Notes: generated from the sequence alone by a model not told the origin. DNA of 64,000 nt from Paraburkholderia solitsugae (GCF_013177695.1 NZ_WOEY01000090.1:1-64000), one strand, 5' to 3'. Shown: positions 7,161-16,563, counted from the first letter of the stretch. Numbers and translations: made by a program.

Positions 7161-7784
7161 TTATGCTGACTGGCCGAGCAGCTTCAGCGCGATCGGATAC
7201 AGCGAGAGCACCAGCAGCAACGCCATCGCCACATTGAAAATGCGTAGCCGCTTCGGGTCCGACAGCACCTCGCGCATCGCGGTGCCGAAACCGGCCCACA
7301 GGCAGATGCACGGAAACCCGATGACGTAGAAGATCACCGCCATCGCGACGGCGTTCATGCTGTAGCTCTCGCTGAGGTGGATCGTCGTGGCGGCGGTCAG
7401 CACCATCATCCACGCTTTCGGATTGATCCACTGGAACGCGATGGCTTCATGAAACTTCATGGGCCGGCGATCGCCTTTCTTGACCTTCAGTTCGCCCGAC
7501 GTGCCGATTTTCCACGCGAGATACAGCAAGTACGCGACGCTCGCGACTTCGAGCACCGTGTACAGCACGGGAAAGTGCACGAAGGCTTCGCCCAGACCAA
7601 TCCCGACCGACAGCATCAACAGCACGACTCCGGCACTGATTCCGGAAAGATGCGGCAGCGTGCGGCGAAAGCCGAAGTTGACGCCCGAGGCCAGCAACAT
7701 GGTGTTATTCGGACCCGGCGTGATAGTGGTGACGAGCGCGAACAGAATGCCGGCGGGAAGCGCGCTGAGGCTGAGGTAAGACAT
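7161..7784 (-). CDS. LysE/RhtB-family amino acid exporter
   Basis: This 207-aa inner-membrane protein has about six hydrophobic segments and the diagnostic TPGPNN motif near the N-terminus (TTITPGPNNTMLLASG). It also has the GISAGV and FQWINPKAWMM segments typical of RhtB proteins. The start MSYLSLS is preceded by GGAG. Thirteen upstream codons in the longer frame lack a ribosome-binding site. It probably exports an amino acid or derivative by proton antiport. It is convergent with the MocR gene (12-bp gap) and lies downstream of a palindromic operator at 7841-7881. The substrate is unknown. Confidence 0.88.
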   Translation of the reverse strand: MSYLSLSALPAGILFALVTTITPGPNNTMLLASGVNFGFRRTLPHLSGISAGVVLLMLSVGIGLGEAFVHFPVLYTVLEVASVAYLLYLAWKIGTSGELKVKKGDRRPMKFHEAIAFQWINPKAWMMVLTAATTIHLSESYSMNAVAMAVIFYVIGFPCICLWAGFGTAMREVLSDPKRLRIFNVAMALLLVLSLYPIALKLLGQSA

Positions 7785-7840
7785 GGGTGGCTCCGGTGTC
7801 GGTCGATAAGACCTTTGGAGCATTCTAGCGAACCATGCCG

Positions 7841-7881
7841 GTACAGTACCTGTACGGTTTTGGGGATGGTGTCCGGTACAG
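7841..7881. promoter_or_regulatory. GTACAG/CTGTAC operator upstream of lysE-type gene
   Basis: The perfect inverted repeat GTACAG-TAC-CTGTAC spans 7841-7855 and a third half-site GTACAG lies at 7876-7881. The cluster sits 57-97 bp upstream of the exporter start codon, in its promoter. CTGTAC-type half-sites are typical for MocR/GntR regulators of LysE exporters. The adjacent MocR gene has different boxes (TAACTGTGC), so the cognate regulator may be encoded elsewhere. Confidence 0.5.
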
Positions 7882-7942
7882 GTGGGTGGTCAGGTGCAAC
7901 GTGAGCAGCACGAAGACCTCGAAAAGGCATCAATCAAACGGA

Positions 7943-9400
7943 TTATTTTTCGTTCGCTTCCTCATCCGTATCGTCCACGGCCTCGCATGCTGAGTGACGC
8001 ATTTCGTACTCAACCATCAGCCGATACAGCGTGACCCGCGAGATTCCGAGCGCCGTCGCCGCTTTTCCCACCCGGTAATCGTGGCGCAGCAATGCGGTTT
8101 CGATCGCGCGGCGTTCGGCCACTTCGCGTACATGGTCGAGCGTCGGCGTTTCCTTGTCGATTGGCGATTCGAGGTCAAGGTCACGAGGCGTCAGTAGTCT
8201 GCCTTCAGCCATCACAAGCGCACGTCGCACGCGATTGATGAGCTCGCGCACGTTGCCGGGCCAGTGGTACCTGTACATGGCGTCGATCGCCGATGGCGTG
8301 AAGCCGTGGATCTTGCGAGTGCTGTCGATCTTGTACTTCTGCAGGACGTGATGCGCGAGTATTTCGATGTCCTTGCCGCGTGCTCGCAGCGGCGGCTCGT
8401 CGACATGCAGCACACATAGACGATGGAACAGATCCGCGCGGAAGCGCCCGTCGAGGATTGCGGCGGCAAGGTCGACGTGGGTCGCCGAAATAACGCGTAC
8501 GTCGACGGGAAGCGATGCATTGCCACCCAGGCGTTCGATCTTGCCTTCCTGCAGGAAGCGCAACAGGCTAGCCTGCGCCGCGAGCGGCATGTCGCCGATT
8601 TCATCGAGAAACAGGGTGCCTCCGTTCGCCGATTCGATACGGCCGATCTTGAGCTGCTCCGCGCCGGTGAACGCGCCGCGTTCGTAGCCGAACAGTTCCG
8701 ACTGAAGAAGTTGGTGATTAATTGCGCCGCAATTGATCGCAATGAACGGCGCCTTGCGCCGCGGCGAGTGCTCATGGATCGCGAGAGCGGTGAGCTCTTT
8801 GCCAGTCCCCGATTCGCCGGAAATGAAGACGCTCGCGTTGGTATTGGCGACCTTGCGGATTTTGCTAAAAAGCTGCTGCATGGCGTCGCAGGTGCCAAAC
8901 ATCTCGTTGTTCCCTGGGACATTGGCTTCGGCGGCATTGTCAAGATAATCCAACGCCGCCATGCCTCGGGCATGCCCGAGCACATGGGAGATCCACTCAT
9001 ACGGCAGCGGCAGCGTGATGTAATCGAAACAATAATTGCGAATCAGTTCGCGTACCGCGTGGTTTACCGACTGGCATTCAGCCGTGATCGCCACCCAGCC
9101 GATGGTCGATTGACTCAGGCACGCCTTGAGAGCGGCAAAGTCGCGTGGCGCGAAGCCGTCGAAATCGATGAGACCCGCTGCCACGCCTGTTTTGGTCGTC
9201 GCGGCTACTGCACCGGCTGCGGTTTTTGCCACAGTAATATCCCAGCCGGCTGAGCGCATATTCTCCAGCAGCACGTCGCTCGGTGCGCGAGCAACGCAGA
9301 TCAGACGTCGCTGGGTGTCCGGTTGGAGCGGGGGAGCGGACTGCGCAGAGTCGGCCGTCACGCAAACGGTCGTTCGGACGCGACCTGGTGATTTTGGCAC
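7943..9400 (-). CDS. VpsR-like sigma-54 interaction-domain transcriptional activator
   Basis: The protein has 485 aa. Residues about 30-150 form a divergent receiver-like domain. An AAA+ sigma-54 activation domain follows, with Walker A GESGTGK (195-201), intact GAFTGA (242-247), Walker B GGTLFLDEIGD (260-270) and WPGNVREL. A Fis-type helix-turn-helix closes the protein (GKAATALGISRVTLYRLMVEY). The intact GAFTGA loop means it should engage sigma-54 RNA polymerase. VpsR-type proteins control exopolysaccharide and biofilm genes, sometimes with c-di-GMP. The start is GTG at 9400 with an AAGGGGGG ribosome-binding site. Its place after tadC suggests it controls the pilus or nearby glycan genes, but this is inference. 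Confidence 0.85.
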   Translation of the reverse strand: MPKSPGRVRTTVCVTADSAQSAPPLQPDTQRRLICVARAPSDVLLENMRSAGWDITVAKTAAGAVAATTKTGVAAGLIDFDGFAPRDFAALKACLSQSTIGWVAITAECQSVNHAVRELIRNYCFDYITLPLPYEWISHVLGHARGMAALDYLDNAAEANVPGNNEMFGTCDAMQQLFSKIRKVANTNASVFISGESGTGKELTALAIHEHSPRRKAPFIAINCGAINHQLLQSELFGYERGAFTGAEQLKIGRIESANGGTLFLDEIGDMPLAAQASLLRFLQEGKIERLGGNASLPVDVRVISATHVDLAAAILDGRFRADLFHRLCVLHVDEPPLRARGKDIEILAHHVLQKYKIDSTRKIHGFTPSAIDAMYRYHWPGNVRELINRVRRALVMAEGRLLTPRDLDLESPIDKETPTLDHVREVAERRAIETALLRHDYRVGKAATALGISRVTLYRLMVEYEMRHSACEAVDDTDEEANEK

Positions 9401-9615
9401 GATATTCCCCCCCTTCTTTTTTGCATTGTTGCACGCCTGAATATCGGCTATGCAACGACGGCCGGTACATTGATACTATTCGCTGCCGGCCCTGAAAAAA
9501 AAGAATATCGGTGCGGCGATTCTCACAGCAATATCCTCGGGGCGCCAATGCCCGTATAGCGTCTCGATTCGACCGCAAATATATAGGTGTTTTCCCGGCG
9601 GCCGCAAATCTGAAC

Positions 9616-10575
9616 TCAGCCGCCAAAGGTAGGCAATAACACCCGGTAGATATGGATAAATGCGGGCCCTAGCAGGACGGTGAGCAGGGCCGGGAAGATG
9701 CAGAAGATGAGTGGGAACAGCAATTTCAACGCGATCTTCGCCGCCTGCTCTTCTGCGCGCATCTGGCGGCGTGTGCGCAGGGTGTCCGACAGAACACGCA
9801 ATGAGGAGCCGATGCTCGTGCCGAAACGCTCGGCCTGAATCAACATTGCGCAAAAGGAATCGACATCCTCGACACCGGTGCGCAAAGCAAGATTGCGTAA
9901 CGCTTTCTCCTTGGAAAACCCGGAGCGCATTTCGAGCAGCATCAGTTGGAATTCGCTGGCGACCACCGGGCTGCGCAGTTCGATTTCTCCCGCCACTTTC
10001 ATCAACGCCGCGTCGAGGCTGAGGCCCGCTTCGACACACACGGTTAGCAGGTCGAGCGCGTCGGGAAAATCTTCGAAAATTGCACGCTTGCGCCATGCAA
10101 TGCGGCGCGCCAGCACGAAATTCGGCATGTAGTAGCCGATCGCGCCGAGCACGGCGAGCAGGGACATCAACAGGTACTGCTGCGTCGCGAGCGAGGTATT
10201 CGCCAGGCACGTAAGTGCAATCAGCGGCAGCGCGAGCGCGAGCAGGGTTTTCGCGGCGAAATAGAGTGCGGCGGCGCCCTGCGTGCGCCAACCCGCATTC
10301 ATCATTTGCACGCGCAGTGCCGAGTTTTCCCAGCCCTCAGTCGGGATCGACAGTTTCGAAATCGGCTGCGAAATCTCGGCGAGCTTTTCGAGCCATGCCG
10401 AGCCTGACGGCATGCTGCCGGGGTCGGACATGGGGAGGTTGGTCCCACCTGCCTGTTCGATACGCCGACGCATATCGCGCGGTGAGAATAGCAACATTGC
10501 GGCGAATATCGCGCCGAACACCACGGCGAAAAGGCCGACCAGCAACAGCATGTGCATCGAGTCGAGCGTTTGCAT
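9616..10575 (-). CDS. tadC: Tad pilus inner-membrane platform protein TadC
   Basis: This 319-aa membrane protein has an N-terminal hydrophobic helix and a type II secretion F (T2SSF) domain. The domain includes DALDLLTVCVEAGLSLDAAL near residue 190 and the C-terminal segments LFPLIFCIFPALLTVLLGPA. TadB and TadC together form the inner-membrane platform on which the TadA ATPase works to assemble Flp fibres. The start has an AAGGAG ribosome-binding site, and the gene follows tadB by 48 bp. It is the last gene of the tad operon before a 215-bp gap to the VpsR-like gene. Confidence 0.93.
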   Translation of the reverse strand: MQTLDSMHMLLLVGLFAVVFGAIFAAMLLFSPRDMRRRIEQAGGTNLPMSDPGSMPSGSAWLEKLAEISQPISKLSIPTEGWENSALRVQMMNAGWRTQGAAALYFAAKTLLALALPLIALTCLANTSLATQQYLLMSLLAVLGAIGYYMPNFVLARRIAWRKRAIFEDFPDALDLLTVCVEAGLSLDAALMKVAGEIELRSPVVASEFQLMLLEMRSGFSKEKALRNLALRTGVEDVDSFCAMLIQAERFGTSIGSSLRVLSDTLRTRRQMRAEEQAAKIALKLLFPLIFCIFPALLTVLLGPAFIHIYRVLLPTFGG

Positions 10576-10623
10576 GACAGCTCCTTGTTATCCTGATCTG
10601 CGGCGCCTGTGCGAAAAGTGCAA

Positions 10624-11601
10624 TCAGACGCGAATCTTCACGATGCGTCGCATCCACAGCACGCCGCATAACATGGAGAACGCCATTGTTTCGATGACCT
10701 TGATGCCGGCCGGGTCCTGCCACAGCACTTCGAGGAAAGTGGGGTTAAGGACCATCATGAGCCCCGCGGTGACAAACGGCAGCAGGCCAAGTATCCACGC
10801 CGACAACTTGCCCTCGGCGGACAGCACGCGGATCTTGTTGAACAGCTTCATGCGTTCGCGGATCAGCGTTGCAATGCTGTCCAGTATCTCCGCGAGATTG
10901 CCACCCGTCTCCCGCTGAATGAGGACGGCGATCACGAAGTAACGCAGATCGCGGATCGGCACGCGCGTCGCGAGATTCATCAAGGCCTCGTTCAGTGAGA
11001 CACCGTAGTTGATTTCGTCGAAGGTGATGCGGAATTCACCCCCCATAGGCTCGGCGAATTCGGTGCCGACCATGCCGATTGCGCTAGAGAACGCGTGTCC
11101 TGCGCGTAGCGCGCGGCTAATCATGTCGGCGACGTCAGGCAACTGGCGTTCAAGTTGGCGCAGCCGCTTGCTACGCCGCCGGCTCACATAGAGGAACGGC
11201 AGCACTGACGCAGACAAGGCGCCGAGTGCGGCGAACATCGTCGGTACGGGCGTGAGCGTGGCGAGAGCGAGCACGCTTGCAGGCAGAACGAAAGTCGTAC
11301 CGATCAACCGCGCAATCGACCACTTGAGCCCGGATTGCTGGATCCACAGGTCGAGCGTCTGGATGCGAGGCAGTTTCATCAGCAGCTTGTCGAGCAATGC
11401 CGACTCGCTCAACATGCGCTGCTTCAGGATCGTCAAGCGTTCCTTATGAACCTGGCCGCCGGCGGATAGTGCGCGGATACGCGATTCGATCCGGCGGGCA
11501 GCAGGGCCGTGACGATTGTTCCACCACTGGTAACCGCCCTCGAGCGCGAGCACGACAGCGAGGAACAGCAAGATGGCGAATGCATAGAAGATCGGGGTCA
11601 T
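10624..11601 (-). CDS. tadB: Tad pilus inner-membrane platform protein TadB
   Basis: The protein has 325 aa. Its N-terminal TM helix (FYAFAILLFLAVVLALEGGY) is followed by a second hydrophobic pair near residues 90-130. The T2SSF domain has LPDVADMISRALRAGHAFSSAIG, the usual TadB signature, and a C-terminal membrane pair (AWILGLLPFVTAGLMMVL). A GAGGAG ribosome-binding site precedes the ATG. It partners TadC and TadA in Flp pilus assembly and is spaced 51 bp from tadA, as expected for one transcript. Confidence 0.93.
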   Translation of the reverse strand: MTPIFYAFAILLFLAVVLALEGGYQWWNNRHGPAARRIESRIRALSAGGQVHKERLTILKQRMLSESALLDKLLMKLPRIQTLDLWIQQSGLKWSIARLIGTTFVLPASVLALATLTPVPTMFAALGALSASVLPFLYVSRRRSKRLRQLERQLPDVADMISRALRAGHAFSSAIGMVGTEFAEPMGGEFRITFDEINYGVSLNEALMNLATRVPIRDLRYFVIAVLIQRETGGNLAEILDSIATLIRERMKLFNKIRVLSAEGKLSAWILGLLPFVTAGLMMVLNPTFLEVLWQDPAGIKVIETMAFSMLCGVLWMRRIVKIRV

Positions 11602-11652
11602 GCGTGTCTCCTCAGACCGCAGCGAGTCAATGAGCGGATCGGGTCAGCCGGA

Positions 11653-13020
11653 TCACGTGGTTTCGAAATGCCGTCCGGGATCGTAGATAGCGTCGGGCAA
11701 TGCAACGCCGAACGCCTGCAAGCGCTCGGCGAATTTGGGCCGCACGCCGGTCGCGCAAAACCGCCCACGCACGTTGCCGTTCTCATCGATACCGGTTCGC
11801 TTGAACGTGAAGATTTCCTGCATGTTGATGATGTCGTCCTCCATGCCGGTGATCTCCTGAATGCTAACGATCTTGCGTCGGCCGTCGGTCAGCCGGGCAG
11901 CCTGGATCACGACCGAGATGGCCGATGAAACCTGCTGGCGCATGGTTTTGGTCGGCAGCGACAGGCCGCCGAGGTTGATCATGTTTTCGAGACGAGTCAG
12001 CGCATCGCGCGGAGTATTCGCGTGGATGGTGGCCAGTGATCCTTCGTGACCGGTGTTCATCGCGTTGAGCATGTCGAGCGCCTCGGCGCCGCGCACCTCA
12101 CCGAGGATGATGCGATCAGGCCGCATCCGCAGCGCGTTGCGCACCAGCGTGCGCTGCGTGATCTCGCCGCGCCCTTCGATGTTCGGCGGGCGCGTTTCGA
12201 GCCGCAGCACATGCTGCTGCCGCATTTGCAGTTCCGCCGCGTCTTCGATGGTCACAATGCGCTCATCGTCCGGAATGAAGCCCGACAGGACGTTGAGCAG
12301 CGTCGTCTTGCCGCTGCCGGTCCCTCCCGACACCAGTATGTTCACCTTCGCGCGCGCCAGTGCATCGAGCACCTCCGCCATCGGCGGCGTGAGGCTCTGC
12401 AACTGGATCAGGTCGGAGACTTGCAGTGGATTGACCGCGAAGCGCCGGATCGAGAGCAGCGGTCCGTCCACTGCGGATGGCGGAATGATTGCATTGACCC
12501 GCGAGCCATCTGGAAGACGTGCGTCGACCATCGGGCTCGATTCATCGATCCGGCGTCCGACGCGCGATACGATCTTTTCGATCACCTTCATGAGGTGCGC
12601 GTCATCGTAGAACGTCACGTCGGTCAGCTCGAGCCGCCCTTTACGTTCGACGTAGGTGCGCTGGTACGTGTTGACGAGAATGTCGGATATCGTCGGATCG
12701 CGCAGCAGGCTTTCCAGAGGACCGAACCCGAACATCTCGTCGTAGACGTCGATCACCAACTGCCGGCGTTCGAGATCATTGGCCGGTGCTTTCTCTTCTT
12801 CGAGGATGCGCGTAACGAGCGCGCCGATTTCATGGCGGACCTGCTCAGGTGGCATTCTCGCCAGCCGTTCAAGTTCGACTCGCTCGAGCACGCACTGATG
12901 TATTTCCCGTTTCAGCTTCTGGTAAGCAGTCCGCGCCATGTGGTTCGGCGAGTGGTGTCCGTTTTCGCGCTCGCCAAACGGCTGCACGCGTTGAGCGGAA
13001 ATCTGTTCACGCAGTGACAT
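11653..13020 (-). CDS. tadA: Tad secretion ATPase TadA/CpaF
   Basis: This 455-aa hexameric secretion ATPase of the VirB11/PulE superfamily powers Flp pilus assembly at the cytoplasmic face. Seen are Walker A GGTGSGKT (232-239), the Asp-box TIEDAAEL, the Walker B-like GEVRGAEALDML and the His-box GSLATIHANTPRDAL. The N-terminal helical domain (about 30-110) is typical of CpaF. The ATG has a GGAGACC ribosome-binding site. All catalytic motifs are intact. Confidence 0.95.
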   Translation of the reverse strand: MSLREQISAQRVQPFGERENGHHSPNHMARTAYQKLKREIHQCVLERVELERLARMPPEQVRHEIGALVTRILEEEKAPANDLERRQLVIDVYDEMFGFGPLESLLRDPTISDILVNTYQRTYVERKGRLELTDVTFYDDAHLMKVIEKIVSRVGRRIDESSPMVDARLPDGSRVNAIIPPSAVDGPLLSIRRFAVNPLQVSDLIQLQSLTPPMAEVLDALARAKVNILVSGGTGSGKTTLLNVLSGFIPDDERIVTIEDAAELQMRQQHVLRLETRPPNIEGRGEITQRTLVRNALRMRPDRIILGEVRGAEALDMLNAMNTGHEGSLATIHANTPRDALTRLENMINLGGLSLPTKTMRQQVSSAISVVIQAARLTDGRRKIVSIQEITGMEDDIINMQEIFTFKRTGIDENGNVRGRFCATGVRPKFAERLQAFGVALPDAIYDPGRHFETT

Positions 13021-13041
13021 GATGGTCTCCAGTGGTGTACA

Positions 13042-14250
13042 TCACATAGCCTTGAGTTTCGGTGCCGGGCTGCGGCCGAAGAAGCGGCTGAGTCGCGGTT
13101 CACCCTTTAAGCGCGCCTCCTCGGATCCCGCTGAAAGGCTGACGATGTTGCTCGCGAGCGCAAGCAGACTGCGCGACACGGCGCTGTTGCGGCTCAGCTT
13201 CGCCACCGGCACGCCGTGGTTCACTGATTCCGACACGATCTCCGTGTCTTCCGGGATGACCTGATAGGGACGCATGCCGAGAACTTCCTCCAGCGCGGCC
13301 CGTGCGCGTTCCCCATGGCGCGTGTACCGGTTCAGAAGCAGCCGGGTACGGTCAGCCGGATAAGCGAGCGACGCCAGAATTTCCTGCAGACGCCGGCCCG
13401 CGCGTACATGCGGCATGCTCGCCTGCAAGACGAGATGGATCTGGTTGCTGCGATCGAGCGCCAGTATGGACAGCGGATTGATCGATTGGCCGAGATCGAA
13501 GATCACCACGTCGTAGCGCGGAACGGCGATGCCCAGAATCCATTCGAGCCTTTCCTCCTTGATCTCCGACGCTTTGACAGGGTCGCCGGCGCCGGCGAGT
13601 ATGTGGAACGTGTCGCTCACGTGCACGAGGCACGCGTCGAAGAAGGCTGCGTCCATCCGCTCTACCTGCGCACACATCTGCGGCAAGCTCGAGGGTGGTT
13701 TTTCGTCGGAGACGAGAAATGCGGCATCCCCGAAGAGCTGACTGAGGTCGATCAGCAGCACACGTTTTTGCTGGCTATCCGAGATCGCATGAGCCACGTT
13801 GCTGGCGATGAAGCTGGTTCCCGCACCACCCTTGCAGGAGAGGAACGAAACGATCTGTGTTTCGTGCGTGCCATTCAGCGCCAGCTGACTCTCGATGCGT
13901 GAAAGCGCTTCACAGAGCGAAGTCTTGTTGAGCGGCCAGCCGAGCACGTCGCGAAAGCCGGCGCGCATGGCTTCGATCAGCGTCTGCGGCGACGCATCGG
14001 GAATCAGCAGGATGGATGTGACCTGAGGGCGCCGATGGCACAGCTTGCCGACGACCGGAAGCTCGGCGGTTTCGAGCGACGATGCGTCGACGATCAGTAC
14101 GTCGAAGGCGTCCAGGCTGTCGCCGCGCTCTACTAGCGACGACGGTCTGCCGGCCACGCGGGTCGTGCGGTAGTTGCCGCATTCGCCGATCAGACTCACG
14201 ATTTGGGACAACCGCGCGGCGTTTTCCGAAGTGATGAGAATGTTGATCAT
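13042..14250 (-). CDS. tadZ: Tad pilus localisation ATPase TadZ/CpaE
   Basis: The protein has 402 aa starting MINILITSEN. The longer upstream frame is Arg/His-rich antisense-like sequence and was discarded. It has an N-terminal receiver-like domain (residues about 1-120) lacking clear phosphorylation chemistry. A ParA/MinD-like ATPase follows with the deviant Walker A CKGGAGTSF and switch VVIFDLGQSINPL. TadZ proteins place the Tad machine at a pole or focus. It lies between the pseudopilin genes and tadA in the usual order. Confidence 0.9.
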   Translation of the reverse strand: MINILITSENAARLSQIVSLIGECGNYRTTRVAGRPSSLVERGDSLDAFDVLIVDASSLETAELPVVGKLCHRRPQVTSILLIPDASPQTLIEAMRAGFRDVLGWPLNKTSLCEALSRIESQLALNGTHETQIVSFLSCKGGAGTSFIASNVAHAISDSQQKRVLLIDLSQLFGDAAFLVSDEKPPSSLPQMCAQVERMDAAFFDACLVHVSDTFHILAGAGDPVKASEIKEERLEWILGIAVPRYDVVIFDLGQSINPLSILALDRSNQIHLVLQASMPHVRAGRRLQEILASLAYPADRTRLLLNRYTRHGERARAALEEVLGMRPYQVIPEDTEIVSESVNHGVPVAKLSRNSAVSRSLLALASNIVSLSAGSEEARLKGEPRLSRFFGRSPAPKLKAM

Positions 14251-14276
14251 GGTCGTGGCTGCCTGGGTATGTTGTG

Positions 14277-14741
14277 TTATTGACAGACGCTGCCGCCCGT
14301 CGACGTCGCGAGACTTTCGCGCGGCAGGGTGGTTGTGAGCGGTGGCATCGTGAGCGTGAGGGGCACGAACGGAATCATGGTTTTCACGCTGACGTTGGTC
14401 ACGCTGACGGTGACTAACGCGCACGTGTTGCGTGCCGTGGTGGGGTCGGAGTCGCAACCGGACGGTGTGTACGTGACGCTCACGTTGGACGCGGCGAGCA
14501 AAGGCAGCAGGCCTGTTATCCTGGTTTTGATCACCGCGGCATCGGCATCGCAGACCGCGGCGGTACGTGCGCCGAGGCGCACGGCTTCACTCGCGGTGTT
14601 CCAGTAAAAGAGCACGCGGCCCATTTCGCAAATGCCGATCAGCAAAGTGCACAGAATGCCCGCGACCAGCGCGAACTCCACGGCGGCAGCGCCGCACTGT
14701 GCGCGCAGCCGCGGTGAGCGGGAAACAAGGCTCGGGTTCAT
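14277..14741 (-). CDS. TadE-like pseudopilin (first of two)
   Basis: This 154-aa secreted pseudopilin has an Arg-rich leader and a TadE-type helix (GAAAVEFALVAGILCTLLIGIC), with Glu at the usual place after the prepilin-peptidase site. A small Cys-containing C-terminal domain follows. The long upstream frame beginning at 15059 is antisense-like and rejected. The real ATG at 14741 overlaps the stop of the next pseudopilin gene by 4 bp (ATGA), so the two are translationally coupled. It is probably a TadF/TadE minor pilin, but the exact ortholog is not assigned. Confidence 0.85.
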   Translation of the reverse strand: MNPSLVSRSPRLRAQCGAAAVEFALVAGILCTLLIGICEMGRVLFYWNTASEAVRLGARTAAVCDADAAVIKTRITGLLPLLAASNVSVTYTPSGCDSDPTTARNTCALVTVSVTNVSVKTMIPFVPLTLTMPPLTTTLPRESLATSTGGSVCQ

Positions 14742-15277
14742 GACACTTGCCTCATCACGGTGACGATGTTGCCGAACGTCAGATTCGACAGATTGAAGTA
14801 GTTCAGGATCGGGGAGTACGGATACCCCTTGATCTTGACTTCGACGAGGTTGATGCTGCCGGCTGCGTTCGAAGGGCCGGCTCCGTTGTTGTTGTCGTAG
14901 GTCGGGACGTTGGCGAACTGCGCCGGGTCGGAGGCATCGGCGCAACTGGTCGTGTGCGCGCTGTCGCACACGATCACCATCGAGGTCGTCAAACCTGTTA
15001 CGAGCTCCGTTCCGCTTCCCGGCGTCGCGCAGGTCGTACTGCCATAGACGGCGAGACATTGGGCCTGCGCGAGCGGGTAGGCGCTATCGGTCGGCAGGTA
15101 GGTGGACAGGTAGCGCGCGGCATCGCGCGTGGCTTTCGTGAGCGCTTCATACTGATAAATTGCGTGGCCGAATTCGGCCACGCCGGCGACGAGCGTCACG
15201 AGCGGAATCAGCACGATGGCGAATTCCACCGCGGCGACACCGCGCATGCGTGCTAGACGGGTAGAGCGTTTGTTCAT
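14738..15277 (-). CDS. TadE-like pseudopilin (second of two)
   Basis: The protein has 179 aa. A short basic leader is followed by a hydrophobic helix with the TadE signature (GVAAVEFAIVLIPLVTLVAG). A periplasmic or extracellular region with paired Cys follows (CLAVYGSTTC, CDSAHTTSC), likely disulphide bonded. It is processed by TadV in related systems and needed for Flp assembly. The ribosome-binding site is AGGGGA. It lies between tadG and the other pseudopilin gene. Confidence 0.85.
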   Translation of the reverse strand: MNKRSTRLARMRGVAAVEFAIVLIPLVTLVAGVAEFGHAIYQYEALTKATRDAARYLSTYLPTDSAYPLAQAQCLAVYGSTTCATPGSGTELVTGLTTSMVIVCDSAHTTSCADASDPAQFANVPTYDNNNGAGPSNAAGSINLVEVKIKGYPYSPILNYFNLSNLTFGNIVTVMRQVS

Positions 15278-15286
15278 GACAGTCCC

Positions 15287-16540
15287 CTATTGCAGCAACA
15301 CGGGTACCTGCGGCCCGACCGAGCTGCCGGAACCAGGAACGCCCTGCGTGGCACAGGGGCTTCCCGGCGATGACGACGAACCGCGGTACTCCAGATGGAC
15401 GGGGCCGGGATTCCCGCCGGAGTCCATCGGGTCGAGCATCAGCACACAATCCCAGGAAACGACCGGAGCCTGGTGGCTGCTCGCCAGCACGCCGCAATCC
15501 AGTTCGGGGGCGAGTGCGAGACGCCGGTCGGCGCCAAGTGGGTAGTTGCTGGCGCTGTATGTACCTTTGGTGCTGGAGCCGGTGACGTTGTCGCCCTGAT
15601 AGGGCTGAAACGTTTTGCGCTCGTTGACGAAGTCGCTATAGGCGTTGCTCAGCGCTGTCCACGTCGTTGCGGTGTAAGCGTATCCGGTGAAATCGGGCTC
15701 GCCGTCGGCAGGTCCCTTGTACGAGGTGCCGTAGATACCAAAGCGCGTATTCCAGGCGCCTGAGTCGGCGACCATGTTGCCTGTCGAGCCAATGCTCGCG
15801 CCGACAGCGGGCAGGGCGCAATAATTCCCCGTCAATTCGGACTTGATCGAATTGGCGCTGTTGCTGCCGTCGAGGGCGGCCCAGCCAAAGTTGCCAGGAC
15901 CGTATGCCGGCGATGCACCGCTTTTCGACGCGATCCACTCCCCGACCGTATACGTTTCACCTGCTGTCGGCGGAGTGGTCTCCGTTCCTGCCTTGCAGAC
16001 GAAAGCCGGAATCGCGCAAGTGGTTTGCGCGGCACCGACGGTCGCAACGGCCGTAGCGGAAACGGTTGCATTGGCTATGCTCGTGCCGCTGAACGCGCCA
16101 AGTACCTGGATGAACCAGTTCGCAATGTTCGCGAGGGACGTTGTGCATTTTGCGTACTTCATGTTTGCCGGGGTGGCGACGGAGCTCTTCGGCAGGAACG
16201 GATTGGTCAGCGAATCGCCGTACAGCACGCTGCTGTCTGTTGTCATCTGCACGGCGTTGCTCTGGAACAGCGCGTAGTTGAGGTGGCCGGCAGTGATGCC
16301 GGACGCCTCGGAGACAGACAGATTGATAGTTGCACCGGTGAGATCACGTGCGGCGGCCAGCGCACAGGCATCGGCGCTGTTCTGCAACTCGCTTCGGGTC
16401 ACATACAGCTTGCCGAGATCGAGCGCGAGGCCGACGAAGCCGATCAGCGCGACGAGCGACAACGCGACGATGATGGACACGGCGCCGCGCTCGCCTCGAC
16501 GAGCTGTACCGCACCTGCCTGACTGATTAACGCTACGCAT
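15287..16540 (-). CDS. tadG: TadG-like pilus-associated protein
   Basis: The protein has 417 aa starting MRSVNQSG. The longer frame has an implausible Arg/His-rich extension. The N-terminal putative Flp-pilus-assembly TadE/G-like segment GAVSIIVALSLVALIGFVGL is followed by ALDLGKLYVTRSELQNSADA and CALAAARDL, the signature of TadG proteins. The remainder is an extracytoplasmic domain rich in Ser, Thr, Asn and Gly with several Cys. I see no clear von Willebrand MIDAS motif. It ends 9 bp before the downstream pseudopilin start and probably anchors or caps the pilus at the envelope. Confidence 0.85.
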   Translation of the reverse strand: MRSVNQSGRCGTARRGERGAVSIIVALSLVALIGFVGLALDLGKLYVTRSELQNSADACALAAARDLTGATINLSVSEASGITAGHLNYALFQSNAVQMTTDSSVLYGDSLTNPFLPKSSVATPANMKYAKCTTSLANIANWFIQVLGAFSGTSIANATVSATAVATVGAAQTTCAIPAFVCKAGTETTPPTAGETYTVGEWIASKSGASPAYGPGNFGWAALDGSNSANSIKSELTGNYCALPAVGASIGSTGNMVADSGAWNTRFGIYGTSYKGPADGEPDFTGYAYTATTWTALSNAYSDFVNERKTFQPYQGDNVTGSSTKGTYSASNYPLGADRRLALAPELDCGVLASSHQAPVVSWDCVLMLDPMDSGGNPGPVHLEYRGSSSSPGSPCATQGVPGSGSSVGPQVPVLLQ

Positions 16541-16563
16541 GACGCCCCCCGTGCCTATTGTTC

